A stretch of DNA of 64,000 nt from Bacteroidota bacterium. Its GTDB lineage: Bacteria > Bacteroidota > Bacteroidia > B-17B0 > Aurantibacillaceae. The position numbers and the translations under genes were made by a program. How positions within the stretch are numbered: position 1 is the stretch's first letter; every line of letters starts with the position of its first letter. This document shows, one piece after another, positions 27,594 to 37,014 of the stretch. Under the pieces are notes generated by a model. The model did not search any database. It saw only the letters and a list, made by a program, of their open reading frames with translations, and was not told the origin of the DNA. The DNA lies in the NCBI GenBank assembly GCA_030692515.1, contig JAUXZS010000061.1, positions 62,001 to 126,000 on the forward strand, written 5' to 3'.

Positions 27594-28859
27594 TTATTTA
27601 TTTTCTATTTTAATAAAACTTTCACTATCTATTAGCAATTGCCCATTCTGTGCAATCGTATCTTCCTTGTTAATCCCTGAAATAATTTCAACCCATTCAC
27701 CGGAAGGGATGCCTTTCTGTATTTTTCTTGTTTTGAACAAGCCATCCTGCTTTACGAAAACAATATTATTTAATCCTAAACTTACAATTGCAGTTGATGG
27801 AACAAACAATCCTTTTTGTTTCCTGTCATCTGATTTTGCTTTTACGATTGCCCCGATTTTTATTTCATTAAATGAATTATTCAAAAATACTCTTGCGGTT
27901 ACATTTTTTTGATTATCTCTGATAACCGGCTCAATAAAATCTATTGTAGCTTCCACTTCACGTTCTTTTAATCCATCTATTTCCAGTTTTATTTTTTGAC
28001 CTTTTTTGATGGAACTTTGAGCATCCGGGTAAATGTTCAGTAATGCCCATATTTTCTGTGTATCGTAAATATTGAAAATGGTTTGTCCTTTGGATATATA
28101 CATTCCTTCTTTTATCTGCAATCCCTCTGTTGTTAGATTGGAGGAAGCCATTCCATTTTTCATTCCTCCGGTATTATTTTCTATTGGAATTACATCATGT
28201 AAATGACCGGTATAAGGACTATAAATGGTTATCGTATAAAATATTTTATCTGATGACTTTACCTGACTGATTTGTTCAGTTGTTAATCCAAGCAGTGAAA
28301 GTTTTTGTTCGGAAGATTTTATCAAGGAAAGATTTTCCGAATCATTTTTCAAAAGAAAAAGTAAATTTTGTTGTTCTGTTTCCAGGTCTTTGCTATAAAT
28401 ATCCATTAGTTTTTGGCCTTTACTAACGGGCTGATACCTATATTTTACATAGAGCTTTTCGATTCTGCCGGGAACCCTAGCCGATACAGTGTTGATTTGT
28501 CTTGTATCGTAAGTAATATATCCCATAGCAAATATATTTGCAGACAATTCTTTCTCAACCGGACTTACTGTATTCACCTGACTGATTACATACCTATTGG
28601 TTGGTTTCAGTAATAGTTCTAACTCTTTATTACTTTCCTTTTTACCATCTGTTATTTTCTCCACCAGCTCCATTCCACAAATGGGGCATTGTCCGGGTTC
28701 ATTTCGGATTATTTGCGGGTGCATAGGACAAGTATATACTTTCTGTTCCTGCTGAGTTGAATGGTTTTTGTGCCCATTGTCGGACTTTTTCTCATTATTA
28801 TTGCAGGAGAATATCAACACAATAAGAAACATTAATAATATTTGATTTTTTATTTTCAT
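27594..28859 (-). CDS. CusB-like RND efflux adaptor with heavy-metal-binding domain (copy 1)
   Basis: 421 residues. Lipoprotein signal LIVLIFSCNNN, a His-rich linker (GHKNHSTQQ), and the metal-binding domain YTCPMHPQIIRNEPGQCPIC at about residues 42-61, followed by adaptor domains (VPGRIEKLYVKYRYQPVSKG). It differs clearly from the second adaptor, so this is an old duplication or a functional pair. Its start overlaps the end of the outer-membrane channel gene by 4 bp (ATGA). Confidence 0.88.
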   Translation of the reverse strand: MKIKNQILLMFLIVLIFSCNNNEKKSDNGHKNHSTQQEQKVYTCPMHPQIIRNEPGQCPICGMELVEKITDGKKESNKELELLLKPTNRYVISQVNTVSPVEKELSANIFAMGYITYDTRQINTVSARVPGRIEKLYVKYRYQPVSKGQKLMDIYSKDLETEQQNLLFLLKNDSENLSLIKSSEQKLSLLGLTTEQISQVKSSDKIFYTITIYSPYTGHLHDVIPIENNTGGMKNGMASSNLTTEGLQIKEGMYISKGQTIFNIYDTQKIWALLNIYPDAQSSIKKGQKIKLEIDGLKEREVEATIDFIEPVIRDNQKNVTARVFLNNSFNEIKIGAIVKAKSDDRKQKGLFVPSTAIVSLGLNNIVFVKQDGLFKTRKIQKGIPSGEWVEIISGINKEDTIAQNGQLLIDSESFIKIENK

Positions 28860-30124
28860 TTTATTTCCAATTGTTTTTCATATTGTACCTGAAGTTGCAG
28901 CAAGTCATTTAAAAGATCAAGGTATCCAAGCTGTGATACTTTTAAATTCTGCCATGCATCCAAAGCCATAAATAGTTCTTCTGTATTTTGCTCATACGCC
29001 AGCAGCGTAGCCTGATAATTTTTTCTCATGGAAGGGATAATGGTTTTTTCATAAAGGCTGATTTGCTGCTTTTTATTTTTGATCTGCGATTTTATGTTTT
29101 GAATAAATCCACTTGTATTATTGACTAATGCCTGCTGCTGATTTTTTACTGCTTCTATTTCATAGTTAAGTCCGGCTACTGAGGATTTATACATTTTGGA
29201 TGACCAGGGGGCAATGGGAATGGTCATCATGGCCATCAAACTGAATTGCTGTGGTTGTCTGCCGAAAGCCAACATGTGATCGTATTTCAATCCAAAGTCC
29301 GGTAATCGTTTGGAGTGTTCGTAAAGCTGTTTTGATTTGAGCAAATTGACATTTTGAGACAGTGCTTTATAATCACTGCGATTGGTTGCGATTATCGTTG
29401 TATCAGTGATGGACGTTTCATAATTCTTCAAAACAAAAGTGCTGTCAATATCAAATTCCAACTCTTTGTTTCGGATCATCAATGTGTTTAACTCTATCAT
29501 CTTCTGCCTTATTTCTGTTTCCGTCATAATCTTCATCTGTTGTATATCTCCCAACATGGCTTTAGCCTTGTAATAAGCATTGAGCTTATCCATTCCATAG
29601 GTGTAACGGATTTCGGTCGATTGGATGATATAGCTTAAAAGCTCCTCGCTTTCATTCAGTATTTTTAATTTTTTCTTCATCACTTGCCATTCAGAAAAAC
29701 TCATCTTCGCCATGCTGAACATTTCATTTTTTGTTGCCCCCTTCATTTCTTTTTCCACGTTTGACATACTTTGCATGTAAGTGGAATTGGCATTTAGCTT
29801 TTTAGGATTTGAAAACATTTGCTGGGCAGATATCATAAATGAACCCATTCCATCGCTCATTCCATCAGGTTTCCACATTTGCGTATTATAAGGTGTCATA
29901 AAAAAGCCTGCTCCTGCCTGTGGAGGCTCAAGGGATTTTGCTCCTTTTGCATAGGCATTGTAAGCGTTAATCTGTGCATCGTACATTTTCAGCTCAGGAT
30001 GATTTTTTTCGATAGCATTTAAAACGCTGTCAATCGTTAAAACCTGGGCAGAGATTTTTTGAGAATAAAAAGGTAAACTCAAAACAACGACTATTCCGAT
30101 AATTATTTCTTTTGCTTTAAACAT
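28856..30124 (-). CDS. TolC/CusC-like outer membrane efflux channel
   Basis: 422 residues with a signal peptide (cleavage near SAQ) and two long helical regions typical of the outer membrane efflux protein family. The segment IEKNHPELKMYDAQINAYN opens the first repeat, and a second heptad-rich region is around 340-420. Trimeric channels of this kind complete RND pumps across the outer membrane. It lies between the CusA-like genes and the adaptor genes. Confidence 0.85.
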   Translation of the reverse strand: MFKAKEIIIGIVVVLSLPFYSQKISAQVLTIDSVLNAIEKNHPELKMYDAQINAYNAYAKGAKSLEPPQAGAGFFMTPYNTQMWKPDGMSDGMGSFMISAQQMFSNPKKLNANSTYMQSMSNVEKEMKGATKNEMFSMAKMSFSEWQVMKKKLKILNESEELLSYIIQSTEIRYTYGMDKLNAYYKAKAMLGDIQQMKIMTETEIRQKMIELNTLMIRNKELEFDIDSTFVLKNYETSITDTTIIATNRSDYKALSQNVNLLKSKQLYEHSKRLPDFGLKYDHMLAFGRQPQQFSLMAMMTIPIAPWSSKMYKSSVAGLNYEIEAVKNQQQALVNNTSGFIQNIKSQIKNKKQQISLYEKTIIPSMRKNYQATLLAYEQNTEELFMALDAWQNLKVSQLGYLDLLNDLLQLQVQYEKQLEIK

Positions 30125-30178
30125 TTTTTAATCTTTTTCTTAAAATATTTATCCTCATCAAAAATCGGTCTATGACCG

Positions 30179-32074
30179 TTAATCTTCAAATTCCTGTACT
30201 ATTAACTTTCCATGTTTTCTTAATTCGTACTCTCTAACCAAAGCATATAAAACCGGCAATACGATAAGTACAAACAAGGTGGACGTAATCAACCCGAAAA
30301 CAAAAGGAATGGTTATAGGCTTCATTACATCGCTTCCTGTTCCGGTAGCCAGCAAAACAGGCATTAAGCCAATAATGTCCACCAGCACTGTCATCAATTT
30401 CGGCCTCAATCTTAAAGCCGCTCCGTCATATATCGCATCTTCTATATCCTGCTCTGTCATTGACTTGTTTTCAGTTTTATTCTTGTTCACCTTTTTTAAA
30501 ACCGAGTTGTTCATGTAAACCAGCATCAGCACTCCTGTTTCAACTGCAACACCAAACAGTGCAATAAAGCCAACTGCAACGGCCACAGAAAAATTCACTC
30601 CAAAGAAATGCAGTGAATACGCACCACCGACCAAAGCGACCGGAACGGCAGAAAGTACAATTAATACTTCACGGAAGGTGTGAAATGTAAAATACAGGAT
30701 CACCATAATAATCACTAATACAATGGGAATAATCATTTTTAATCTTTCGTTTGCCCGTACCTGGTTTTCATATTGTCCACTCCAGGATAAAAAATATCCT
30801 TGCGGTAGTTTCTTTACAGCTTCTTCCAACTTCTTTTTGGCATCGTTTACTGTGCTTCCCAAATCTCGTTCACGCACATTAAATAAAAGAGTTCCCCTCA
30901 GCATCGCATTTTCGGAACTTATCATGGGAGGACCTTCTGTAATATTAATATCTGCAACAGCAGAAAGCGGTATGGGGCCATAATCCATTGTTTGCAATTG
31001 CATACGTTTTAGTTTATCAATCTTATCACGGAAATCCTGTGCGAAGCGTACATTGACAGTAAAACGCTGTCTTCCCTCAATGGTTGTGGTTACATTCATT
31101 CCACCGAGAGCTGTTTCAATGAACATATTTACATCATCAACAGAAAGCCCATATCTGCCTATTTCATCCTTTCTTACCTTCATTTCAATGTATTTGCCCC
31201 CTACAATTGGCTCCACATACAAATCTTTCACTCCTTCCACACCTTCGAGTTCCTTTTTAAACTGTTGAGCCAGCTTATTGATGGTGTCAAGATTTTGCCC
31301 ATATACTTTAATTCCCACATCTGTTCTTATTCCGGTGGAGAGCATATTGATACGGTTAATAATGGGTTGTGTCCATCCATTAATAACACCTGGTATTTGC
31401 ATCTTGGAATTTAACTCGTTGATAATATCGTTCTTGGACAAGCCCTCTCTCCATTCGGATTGTGGTTTTAATAAAATGATAGTTTCAATCATGCTGATGG
31501 GTGCATTGTCGGTAGCGGTATTGGCTCGTCCGGCTTTTCCAAGTACGTTTTGCACTTCAGGAATTGTCATAATTAATTTATCCTGCACTTGCATGATGCG
31601 TTTGATTTCAGAGTTAGAAACATCAGGCAAAGTAACAGGCATAAAAAGAAGGGAGCCTTCATCCAACGGTGGCATAAATTCAGTTCCGAGATTAAGCACC
31701 AAAGGAACGCTGCCTAATACCAAAGCAAGGCTTAATGCAAGGGTTGTTTTCTTCCACTTCAAACACCAACGAATTACCGGATTGTACATCCAAAGGAAAA
31801 ATCTTGAAACAGGGTGTTTGCTTTCAGGCCGTACATTTCCTTTCAGAAACATGGTCATAAGTACAGGCACAAGGAATATGGCTACAAAAGCAGAGCCAAT
31901 CATAGCAAAAGTTTTAGTCCATACTAAAGGCGAAAACAGTTTGTGTTCCTGCCCTGTCAGAAAAAGGATGGGACTGAATGACACAAGTGTAATCAGTATG
32001 GAGTTAAATACAGCTTTCCCAATCAGCTTGGATGAAGCCTCAATTTTCTTTTCTCTTTCTTCGTTTGATAACAT
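30179..32074 (-). CDS. CusA-like RND transporter, C-terminal part (split gene)
   Basis: 631 residues covering TM5 to TM12 and the second periplasmic half of a CusA/CzcA protein (LVSFSPILFLTGQEHKLFSP at the start; TGIRTDVGIKVYG and VAVAVGFIALFGVAVETGVL further on). A complete homologue would have about 1040 residues. It is in frame with the N-terminal part, separated only by one TAA and 60 nt. The ATG at 32074 could restart translation. If both parts are made, they would meet in the cytoplasmic loop after TM4. Confidence 0.85.
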   Translation of the reverse strand: MLSNEEREKKIEASSKLIGKAVFNSILITLVSFSPILFLTGQEHKLFSPLVWTKTFAMIGSAFVAIFLVPVLMTMFLKGNVRPESKHPVSRFFLWMYNPVIRWCLKWKKTTLALSLALVLGSVPLVLNLGTEFMPPLDEGSLLFMPVTLPDVSNSEIKRIMQVQDKLIMTIPEVQNVLGKAGRANTATDNAPISMIETIILLKPQSEWREGLSKNDIINELNSKMQIPGVINGWTQPIINRINMLSTGIRTDVGIKVYGQNLDTINKLAQQFKKELEGVEGVKDLYVEPIVGGKYIEMKVRKDEIGRYGLSVDDVNMFIETALGGMNVTTTIEGRQRFTVNVRFAQDFRDKIDKLKRMQLQTMDYGPIPLSAVADINITEGPPMISSENAMLRGTLLFNVRERDLGSTVNDAKKKLEEAVKKLPQGYFLSWSGQYENQVRANERLKMIIPIVLVIIMVILYFTFHTFREVLIVLSAVPVALVGGAYSLHFFGVNFSVAVAVGFIALFGVAVETGVLMLVYMNNSVLKKVNKNKTENKSMTEQDIEDAIYDGAALRLRPKLMTVLVDIIGLMPVLLATGTGSDVMKPITIPFVFGLITSTLFVLIVLPVLYALVREYELRKHGKLIVQEFED

Positions 32075-32137
32075 ATTTATTTTTTTATCAAGTTTAACTC
32101 TCCCTCTCCTTTGGTGAGGGTTGGGGTGAGGCTTTTA
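32074..32137 (-). repeat. stop codon and GC-rich insert splitting cusA
   Basis: On the minus strand the N-terminal part ends GATGATTAA, followed by 60 nt that include cctcaccccaaccctcacc and aaggagagggag, the type of short GC-rich repeat scattered in many Bacteroidota genomes. The 60 nt keep the reading frame and contain no further in-frame stop before ATG at 32074. An insertion of this repeat into an intact cusA explains the split. Confidence 0.65.
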
Positions 32138-33397
32138 ATCATCTTCACCACTTATTGACTTCATTGCATTCTCCACCATCACAATTCCTGCATCCACCAA
32201 ATCACCCACTGCCAAAGCTACTCCAGCCAATGACATAATGTTGGAAGTAATCCCGAACCAGCTCATCATAATAAATGAAATCAGTACGGACATGGGGATA
32301 GTGATAATAACGATCAAGGCACTTCTGACATGAAGCAGAAATATGAGCAGAACAATGGCCACTACTATAATTTCTTCTATTACAGCATCTTTCAGTGTCG
32401 CTATGGTATCATCAATCAGGTTTGAACGGTCATAAGCTACTTTGAACTTTACTCCCGGTGGCAGCCCTTTTTCAATAGCAGGTAGTTTTTCTTTAATCCG
32501 TTCAATTACGTCTTTAGCATTTTCTCCATAACGCATTACAACAATTCCGCCCACTTTTTCTCCGCCACCATTTTCATCAATAATTCCAAGCCTGAGTTCT
32601 CCTCCCATCTGAACGGCTGCAACATCTTTTACCCTCACCGGAACAGAGTTGTTTGTTTTAAGTGGAATATTCTCAATTTCTCTTATGTCTTTGATATATC
32701 CCATCCCTTTTATGATATAGCCAATATCCGATTGCTCAAACTTTCTGCCTCCTACATCATTATTGTTTGCTTTTATTTTTTGAGCAACATCCATTAATGG
32801 AATATCATAATAGCGAAGTTTATAGGGGTCAACTACCACCTGGTATTGACGTTGAAAACCACCGAAAGAAGCCACTTCACTCACGCCTTCCACTGTCTGT
32901 AAAGCAAAACGGACATACCAATCCTGTAATGCACGAAGTTCTCCTAGGTCATAACCGGGAGCATCCAATGTGTACCAGTAAATATGTCCTAATCCTGTTC
33001 CATCCGGGCCAAGTGTGGGAGTGATTCCTTGCGGAAGTAAACGCTGTGCATAATTCAATCGTTCAAGTACTCTTGTCCTTGCCCAATAAATATCCACATC
33101 ATCATTAAAAATTACGAATACAAAACTCATCCCGAACATACTGTTCGCGCGGATGTTTTTTATTTTTGGAATGCCCTGAAGATTACTGACTAATGGGTAA
33201 GTAATTTGGTCTTCAATAATCTGCGGATTACGTCCCATCCATTCCGTAAAGATAATCACCTGGTTTTCTGATAAATCAGGTATGGCATCAACGGGAGTGT
33301 TCTTCACTGCATAAATACCATAAGCAATAACTGCCGCTGAAATAAGCAGTACAATAATGCGGTTTTTAAGCGCCCAGGTAATGAAACTATTTATCAT
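32135..33397 (-). CDS. CusA-like RND transporter, N-terminal part (split gene)
   Basis: 420 residues: TM1 with the first periplasmic porter region (TPVDAIPDLSENQVIIFTEW), TM2, TM3 and TM4 carrying the proton-relay Asp motif AVGDLVDAGIVMVENAMK near residue 400. It ends soon after TM4 with SISGEDD. Its ATG overlaps the stop of the polyphosphate kinase gene by 4 bp. Substrate by family: Cu(I)/Ag(I) or divalent metals. Whether the split pump works is open. Confidence 0.87.
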   Translation of the reverse strand: MINSFITWALKNRIIVLLISAAVIAYGIYAVKNTPVDAIPDLSENQVIIFTEWMGRNPQIIEDQITYPLVSNLQGIPKIKNIRANSMFGMSFVFVIFNDDVDIYWARTRVLERLNYAQRLLPQGITPTLGPDGTGLGHIYWYTLDAPGYDLGELRALQDWYVRFALQTVEGVSEVASFGGFQRQYQVVVDPYKLRYYDIPLMDVAQKIKANNNDVGGRKFEQSDIGYIIKGMGYIKDIREIENIPLKTNNSVPVRVKDVAAVQMGGELRLGIIDENGGGEKVGGIVVMRYGENAKDVIERIKEKLPAIEKGLPPGVKFKVAYDRSNLIDDTIATLKDAVIEEIIVVAIVLLIFLLHVRSALIVIITIPMSVLISFIMMSWFGITSNIMSLAGVALAVGDLVDAGIVMVENAMKSISGEDD

Positions 33398-34140
33398 TTC
33401 GTCTTATTTGGATATTTTAAATTCAATTGTTTTAACTGCTTGACTATGATGGAGGCTACAACATAGTTCCTGTACCATTTATTATCAGCAGGAACTATTA
33501 CCCAAGGTATTTCATGGCTGCAACGATTTAATATCTGTTCATATACCTGAGTGTAGCTTTTCCATTTTTTAGAGGATTTAATATCATCCTCCGAATACTT
33601 CCATTTTTTTATCGGGTCTGTAAGCCTTTCCTGTATTCTTTTCTTCTGTTCATTTTCGCTTATGTGTAAAAAGAATTTTAGAAGCAGAGTTTTGTTATCC
33701 AGTAAATGATGCTCAAAAGCATTAATGAAATCATAACGTTTTTCAATGACTTGTTGGGGCAACGTTTTTTGAATTGTTGGAACCAATATATCTTCATAGT
33801 GTGAGCGATTGAAAATCTGTATCATTCCTTTTTCAGGAAGTTTTTGAAAAATACGCCACATATAATCATGCTCCAGTTCCATATCACATGGCGCTTTGAA
33901 AGATGTTGCATGAACTCCAAGCGGGTTGACATGGGAAAAGACCTGCCGGATGGTACTGTCCTTACCGGAAGTATCTATGCCTTGAAAAATTATTAAAAGG
34001 CTGTATGCGTGTGATGCGTAAAATAAATGTTGTAAAGTGAATAACTCTTTGTGAAGTTTATCCAATTCACGCTTATAGGCTACCTTATCAATTTTTTCAG
34101 GAGCCTGGGTATTAATATTATTAAGTTTTATTTTACTCAT
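33394..34140 (-). CDS. ppk2: polyphosphate kinase 2 family protein
   Basis: 248 residues. Walker A-like IFQGIDTSGKDSTIRQVF near residue 51, the Walker B region with FNRSHYEDILVPT, and the late conserved ADNKWYRNYVV. PPK2 enzymes transfer phosphate from polyphosphate to nucleotides and so regenerate ATP or GTP. The gene overlaps both neighbours by 4 bp (DUF4010 gene upstream, cusA part downstream), which points to tight coupling in the operon. Confidence 0.9.
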   Translation of the reverse strand: MSKIKLNNINTQAPEKIDKVAYKRELDKLHKELFTLQHLFYASHAYSLLIIFQGIDTSGKDSTIRQVFSHVNPLGVHATSFKAPCDMELEHDYMWRIFQKLPEKGMIQIFNRSHYEDILVPTIQKTLPQQVIEKRYDFINAFEHHLLDNKTLLLKFFLHISENEQKKRIQERLTDPIKKWKYSEDDIKSSKKWKSYTQVYEQILNRCSHEIPWVIVPADNKWYRNYVVASIIVKQLKQLNLKYPNKTK

Positions 34141-35417
34141 GTGTTTGTTTTTAAATAAATACCTGCTATTCCTAACAGAGCTATAATAATAGATGGTATC
34201 AGTCCAATCAGTACTTTCTTTCTTAGTTCTTTGGATCCCTTAAAATAAGTTTCACCTATTTTGAAAATAGTATTACTCAATACTGCGATTAGAATTACAA
34301 TGGCAGCCATTGAAGAATTAATTTGAACTAAACTAAGTTTCGACATGGATATATTAATGGCATCTACATCTGCAAGACCGGAAATAAACCCGGTAATAAG
34401 TAATCCTTTCGTTCCAAAGTAAATATTGGCATAATAGACAAATAGGGTAATACCTACGTATTGAATGCCAAACAAAATAGCATTAGTTACATCAAGTGGA
34501 TTTCCCAATTGAATTGAGGCAGGTGTTGTTAGGGATGCTGTTTTTCTCTTTAGAATGTAAGCTATAATGGAGTTACTTACTATCATTAAAGAACAGGGGA
34601 TCAGGAGCCATCGGAATACTGAAATGTTAAATAATCCGGCAACCACTAATACACGGGCAAACATCACAGCACAGGCAATTATAATCCCGGTTGCATATTG
34701 TGTTGATAGATTTTCGTTTTCTTTGCTTCGATTACTGAAAACCCATGTTACTGCCGTACTTGAAAATGTACCGCCAAAGAAGGCAGTAAACAGTATCCCT
34801 TTTTCTGCACCGAAGAACTTGATTATAAAGTATCCGATAAAACTTAGTGATGATACAATAACTATAACAAAACCTATACTTCTTGGATTGATTATTTCGC
34901 CTGGCCCATAATTTTTATCAGGCAAAAAAGGCAAAAGTAAAAGAGAAAGAATAATGAATTTAATAAAAGCAAATAATTCATCCTGAGTAATGCGACTAAG
35001 TGTTTCACGGAACTTAGTTTTGAGTGTTAAAAGGGTAGAGACAATTACGGCTACTGCTAAGGCTTCTTTAATATAGTGAAGACCGGAAAGAACCCCAAGA
35101 AAAAACACCAGTGCCAGCGACAATTCCGTTACTATCCCAAAATTTCCCTTTTGAATTTTTGAGTAGTGAAATACGCTGATGAAAATAAATATCGCAGGTG
35201 AAACCACTAATAAGAGATTTACATTGAATTGCTCTGCCAAAAAAGTAACAATACATCCCAACATTGACATGATTGCAAACCCCCGCATTCCTGCAAAGTG
35301 TTCCTTGCCGGACAGGTTTTCAAATTCCCGCTCCATACCCACAATTAACCCTATACCCAAAGCCACAATCAGGCTGAGTAAAAAAGGTGTGAGTAGGTTC
35401 ATTAATAAATCGTGCAT
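34137..35417 (-). CDS. MgtC/DUF4010 family membrane protein
   Basis: 426 residues. The N-terminal half has an MgtC-like domain (GIGLIVGMEREFENLSG, then AGMRGFAIMSMLGC), and the C-terminal half fits DUF4010 with about six more membrane helices. The function of the family is not established; MgtC relatives are linked to magnesium limitation and ATP synthase control. It follows pfkA by 4 bp and overlaps ppk2 by 4 bp. Confidence 0.82.
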   Translation of the reverse strand: MHDLLMNLLTPFLLSLIVALGIGLIVGMEREFENLSGKEHFAGMRGFAIMSMLGCIVTFLAEQFNVNLLLVVSPAIFIFISVFHYSKIQKGNFGIVTELSLALVFFLGVLSGLHYIKEALAVAVIVSTLLTLKTKFRETLSRITQDELFAFIKFIILSLLLLPFLPDKNYGPGEIINPRSIGFVIVIVSSLSFIGYFIIKFFGAEKGILFTAFFGGTFSSTAVTWVFSNRSKENENLSTQYATGIIIACAVMFARVLVVAGLFNISVFRWLLIPCSLMIVSNSIIAYILKRKTASLTTPASIQLGNPLDVTNAILFGIQYVGITLFVYYANIYFGTKGLLITGFISGLADVDAINISMSKLSLVQINSSMAAIVILIAVLSNTIFKIGETYFKGSKELRKKVLIGLIPSIIIALLGIAGIYLKTNT

Positions 35418-35421
35418 GTTA

Positions 35422-36417
35422 TTAGCTCGTTAAAGTTATTATCATTTTCAATAAATTATCATTGATGTCTAAATGATGTCGTTTTACTTTTTGTAAAGGA
35501 GTAAAATGTATTTCATTTCTTTTTATCCCGACCATAACATTCCTTTTTCCCTTCAACAATCCTTCAATTGCCTCAAATCCAAGTTTTGAGGCTAAAATTC
35601 TATCGGCAGCAGAAGGGCTTCCTCCTCGTTGTATGTGCCCTAAAATGCAAACTCCTACATAGTGTGAGGGCATATACTTTTTAACATCATCAGCTACTTT
35701 TAAAGCTCCACCGCTTTCATCTCCCTCTGCAACAACAATTATCAATGAGGATTTATTTCTATTCCAACCATGCCTAAGAACCTCTTTTAGATTTTTATCA
35801 TCCGCTTTTGTTTCAGGAACCAAAATGGCTTCAGCACCTCCTGCAAGACCTGCTCCATAAGCTATGTACCCCGAATCTCTGCCCATTACTTCCACTATAA
35901 AAATTCGTTCGTGAGATTGAGCCGTATCTCTTATTTTATCTATTGCCTGAGTAGCTGTATTGAGAGCAGTATCGTAACCGATACACACATCCGTACCGAA
36001 AATATCATTATCAATTGTTTTAGGAATGCCAATAAAAGGAATGTCATGTTCTTTGGTAAATGTTTTTGCTCCTTCAAAAGACCCGTCTCCGCCAATTAAA
36101 ATAATAGCATCAATATTTTCCTTTTTAATTTTTTTATATGCCATTAATCTTCCTTCTTTGGTTTTAAACCGTTCGCTCCTGGAGGATTTAAGTATTGTGC
36201 CTCCCAATTGAATGATGTTACTCACAGTATTTGCATTCATTGGAATAAAATCGCCTGAAATCAAACCCTCAAAGCCATGTTGAATCCCTACAATTTTTAA
36301 TTTATTAAAAATTGCTGTTCTTACTACAGCTCTTATACAGGCATTCAATCCGGGAGCATCCCCACCCGATGTCATTACAGCAATTTTTTTTATTTTTTTA
36401 TTTTCTGATTTAGCCAT
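35422..36417 (-). CDS. pfkA: ATP-dependent 6-phosphofructokinase
   Basis: 331 residues, usual bacterial length. Motifs: MTSGGDAPGLNACIRAVVR at the nucleotide site, LIGGDGSFEGAKTF, the catalytic PKTIDNDIFGTD, and GRDSGYIAYGAGLAGGAEA. Gly in GGDGS instead of GGDDS suits ATP-using enzymes. It phosphorylates fructose 6-phosphate in glycolysis. It is in the metal-efflux array, 6 bp after a small membrane protein gene, which is unusual for a housekeeping enzyme. Confidence 0.92.
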   Translation of the reverse strand: MAKSENKKIKKIAVMTSGGDAPGLNACIRAVVRTAIFNKLKIVGIQHGFEGLISGDFIPMNANTVSNIIQLGGTILKSSRSERFKTKEGRLMAYKKIKKENIDAIILIGGDGSFEGAKTFTKEHDIPFIGIPKTIDNDIFGTDVCIGYDTALNTATQAIDKIRDTAQSHERIFIVEVMGRDSGYIAYGAGLAGGAEAILVPETKADDKNLKEVLRHGWNRNKSSLIIVVAEGDESGGALKVADDVKKYMPSHYVGVCILGHIQRGGSPSAADRILASKLGFEAIEGLLKGKRNVMVGIKRNEIHFTPLQKVKRHHLDINDNLLKMIITLTS

Positions 36418-36423
36418 CGTCTT

Positions 36424-37005
36424 TTAATAAGTAAAGAATTTAATTTCGGATAAAGTCATTTTTGAATAAAAGTCAAGTTCTTTTTTTGTTTCCTTTGAAG
36501 AATACACCAAGTGGTCAAGCCCTGCCCACAATAAAAACCAACCTGCCGGTTCAAACAACACAAGCACTAAATGCACATGATATTTTTCCGGTTTCATAAA
36601 AGAAATATAGCTCGCTGCAATCATTATGGCAATTCCAACTAATGTCAAAATCAATCCTCTTGAATTTGTTTTTCTTACCTCGGTTCCCAATTGCTCATGA
36701 ACGCTTTTAAAATAAGAGTGCAGTCTTTTAATAATCACCTTTTCTTCCTGTTCATTTCGTTTATTTGCAGGTAAAAGAAGCCTTAACGACATTTTTTTGT
36801 TTCCGCTTTTATTCCTGGAAAATTTTTTAGTCTGTATAATAAAGTCATCTGACATTGTTCTTTCAGAATACGCACTTGGATCAAAATCAGAAAAAATATC
36901 ATCGTAAGAATCAAGCAAAATGCTAACCTCGGCAAGCTCAAGTAATGATTGCTTTGGCACTGTGTTTAGCTTCTCTTCCTGCTTATGTTTATTCAATGAT
37001 TCCAT
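36424..37005 (-). CDS. small membrane protein of unknown function
   Basis: 193 residues. The N-terminal about 110 residues are charged and soluble; two membrane helices follow (about 116-136 and 143-165), then a short cytoplasmic tail. No family is recognised. It lies between the lactate dehydrogenase gene (9 bp) and pfkA (6 bp) in the long array, so it is probably made with them. Confidence 0.6.
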   Translation of the reverse strand: MESLNKHKQEEKLNTVPKQSLLELAEVSILLDSYDDIFSDFDPSAYSERTMSDDFIIQTKKFSRNKSGNKKMSLRLLLPANKRNEQEEKVIIKRLHSYFKSVHEQLGTEVRKTNSRGLILTLVGIAIMIAASYISFMKPEKYHVHLVLVLFEPAGWFLLWAGLDHLVYSSKETKKELDFYSKMTLSEIKFFTY

Positions 37006-37014
37006 TATGCACCT

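Noticed and set aside
31278-32117. A 279-codon plus-strand ORF opposite the CusA-like gene.
   Set aside because: It is antisense to a conserved transporter, without a recognisable domain; GC-rich codon use of the real gene explains the open frame.
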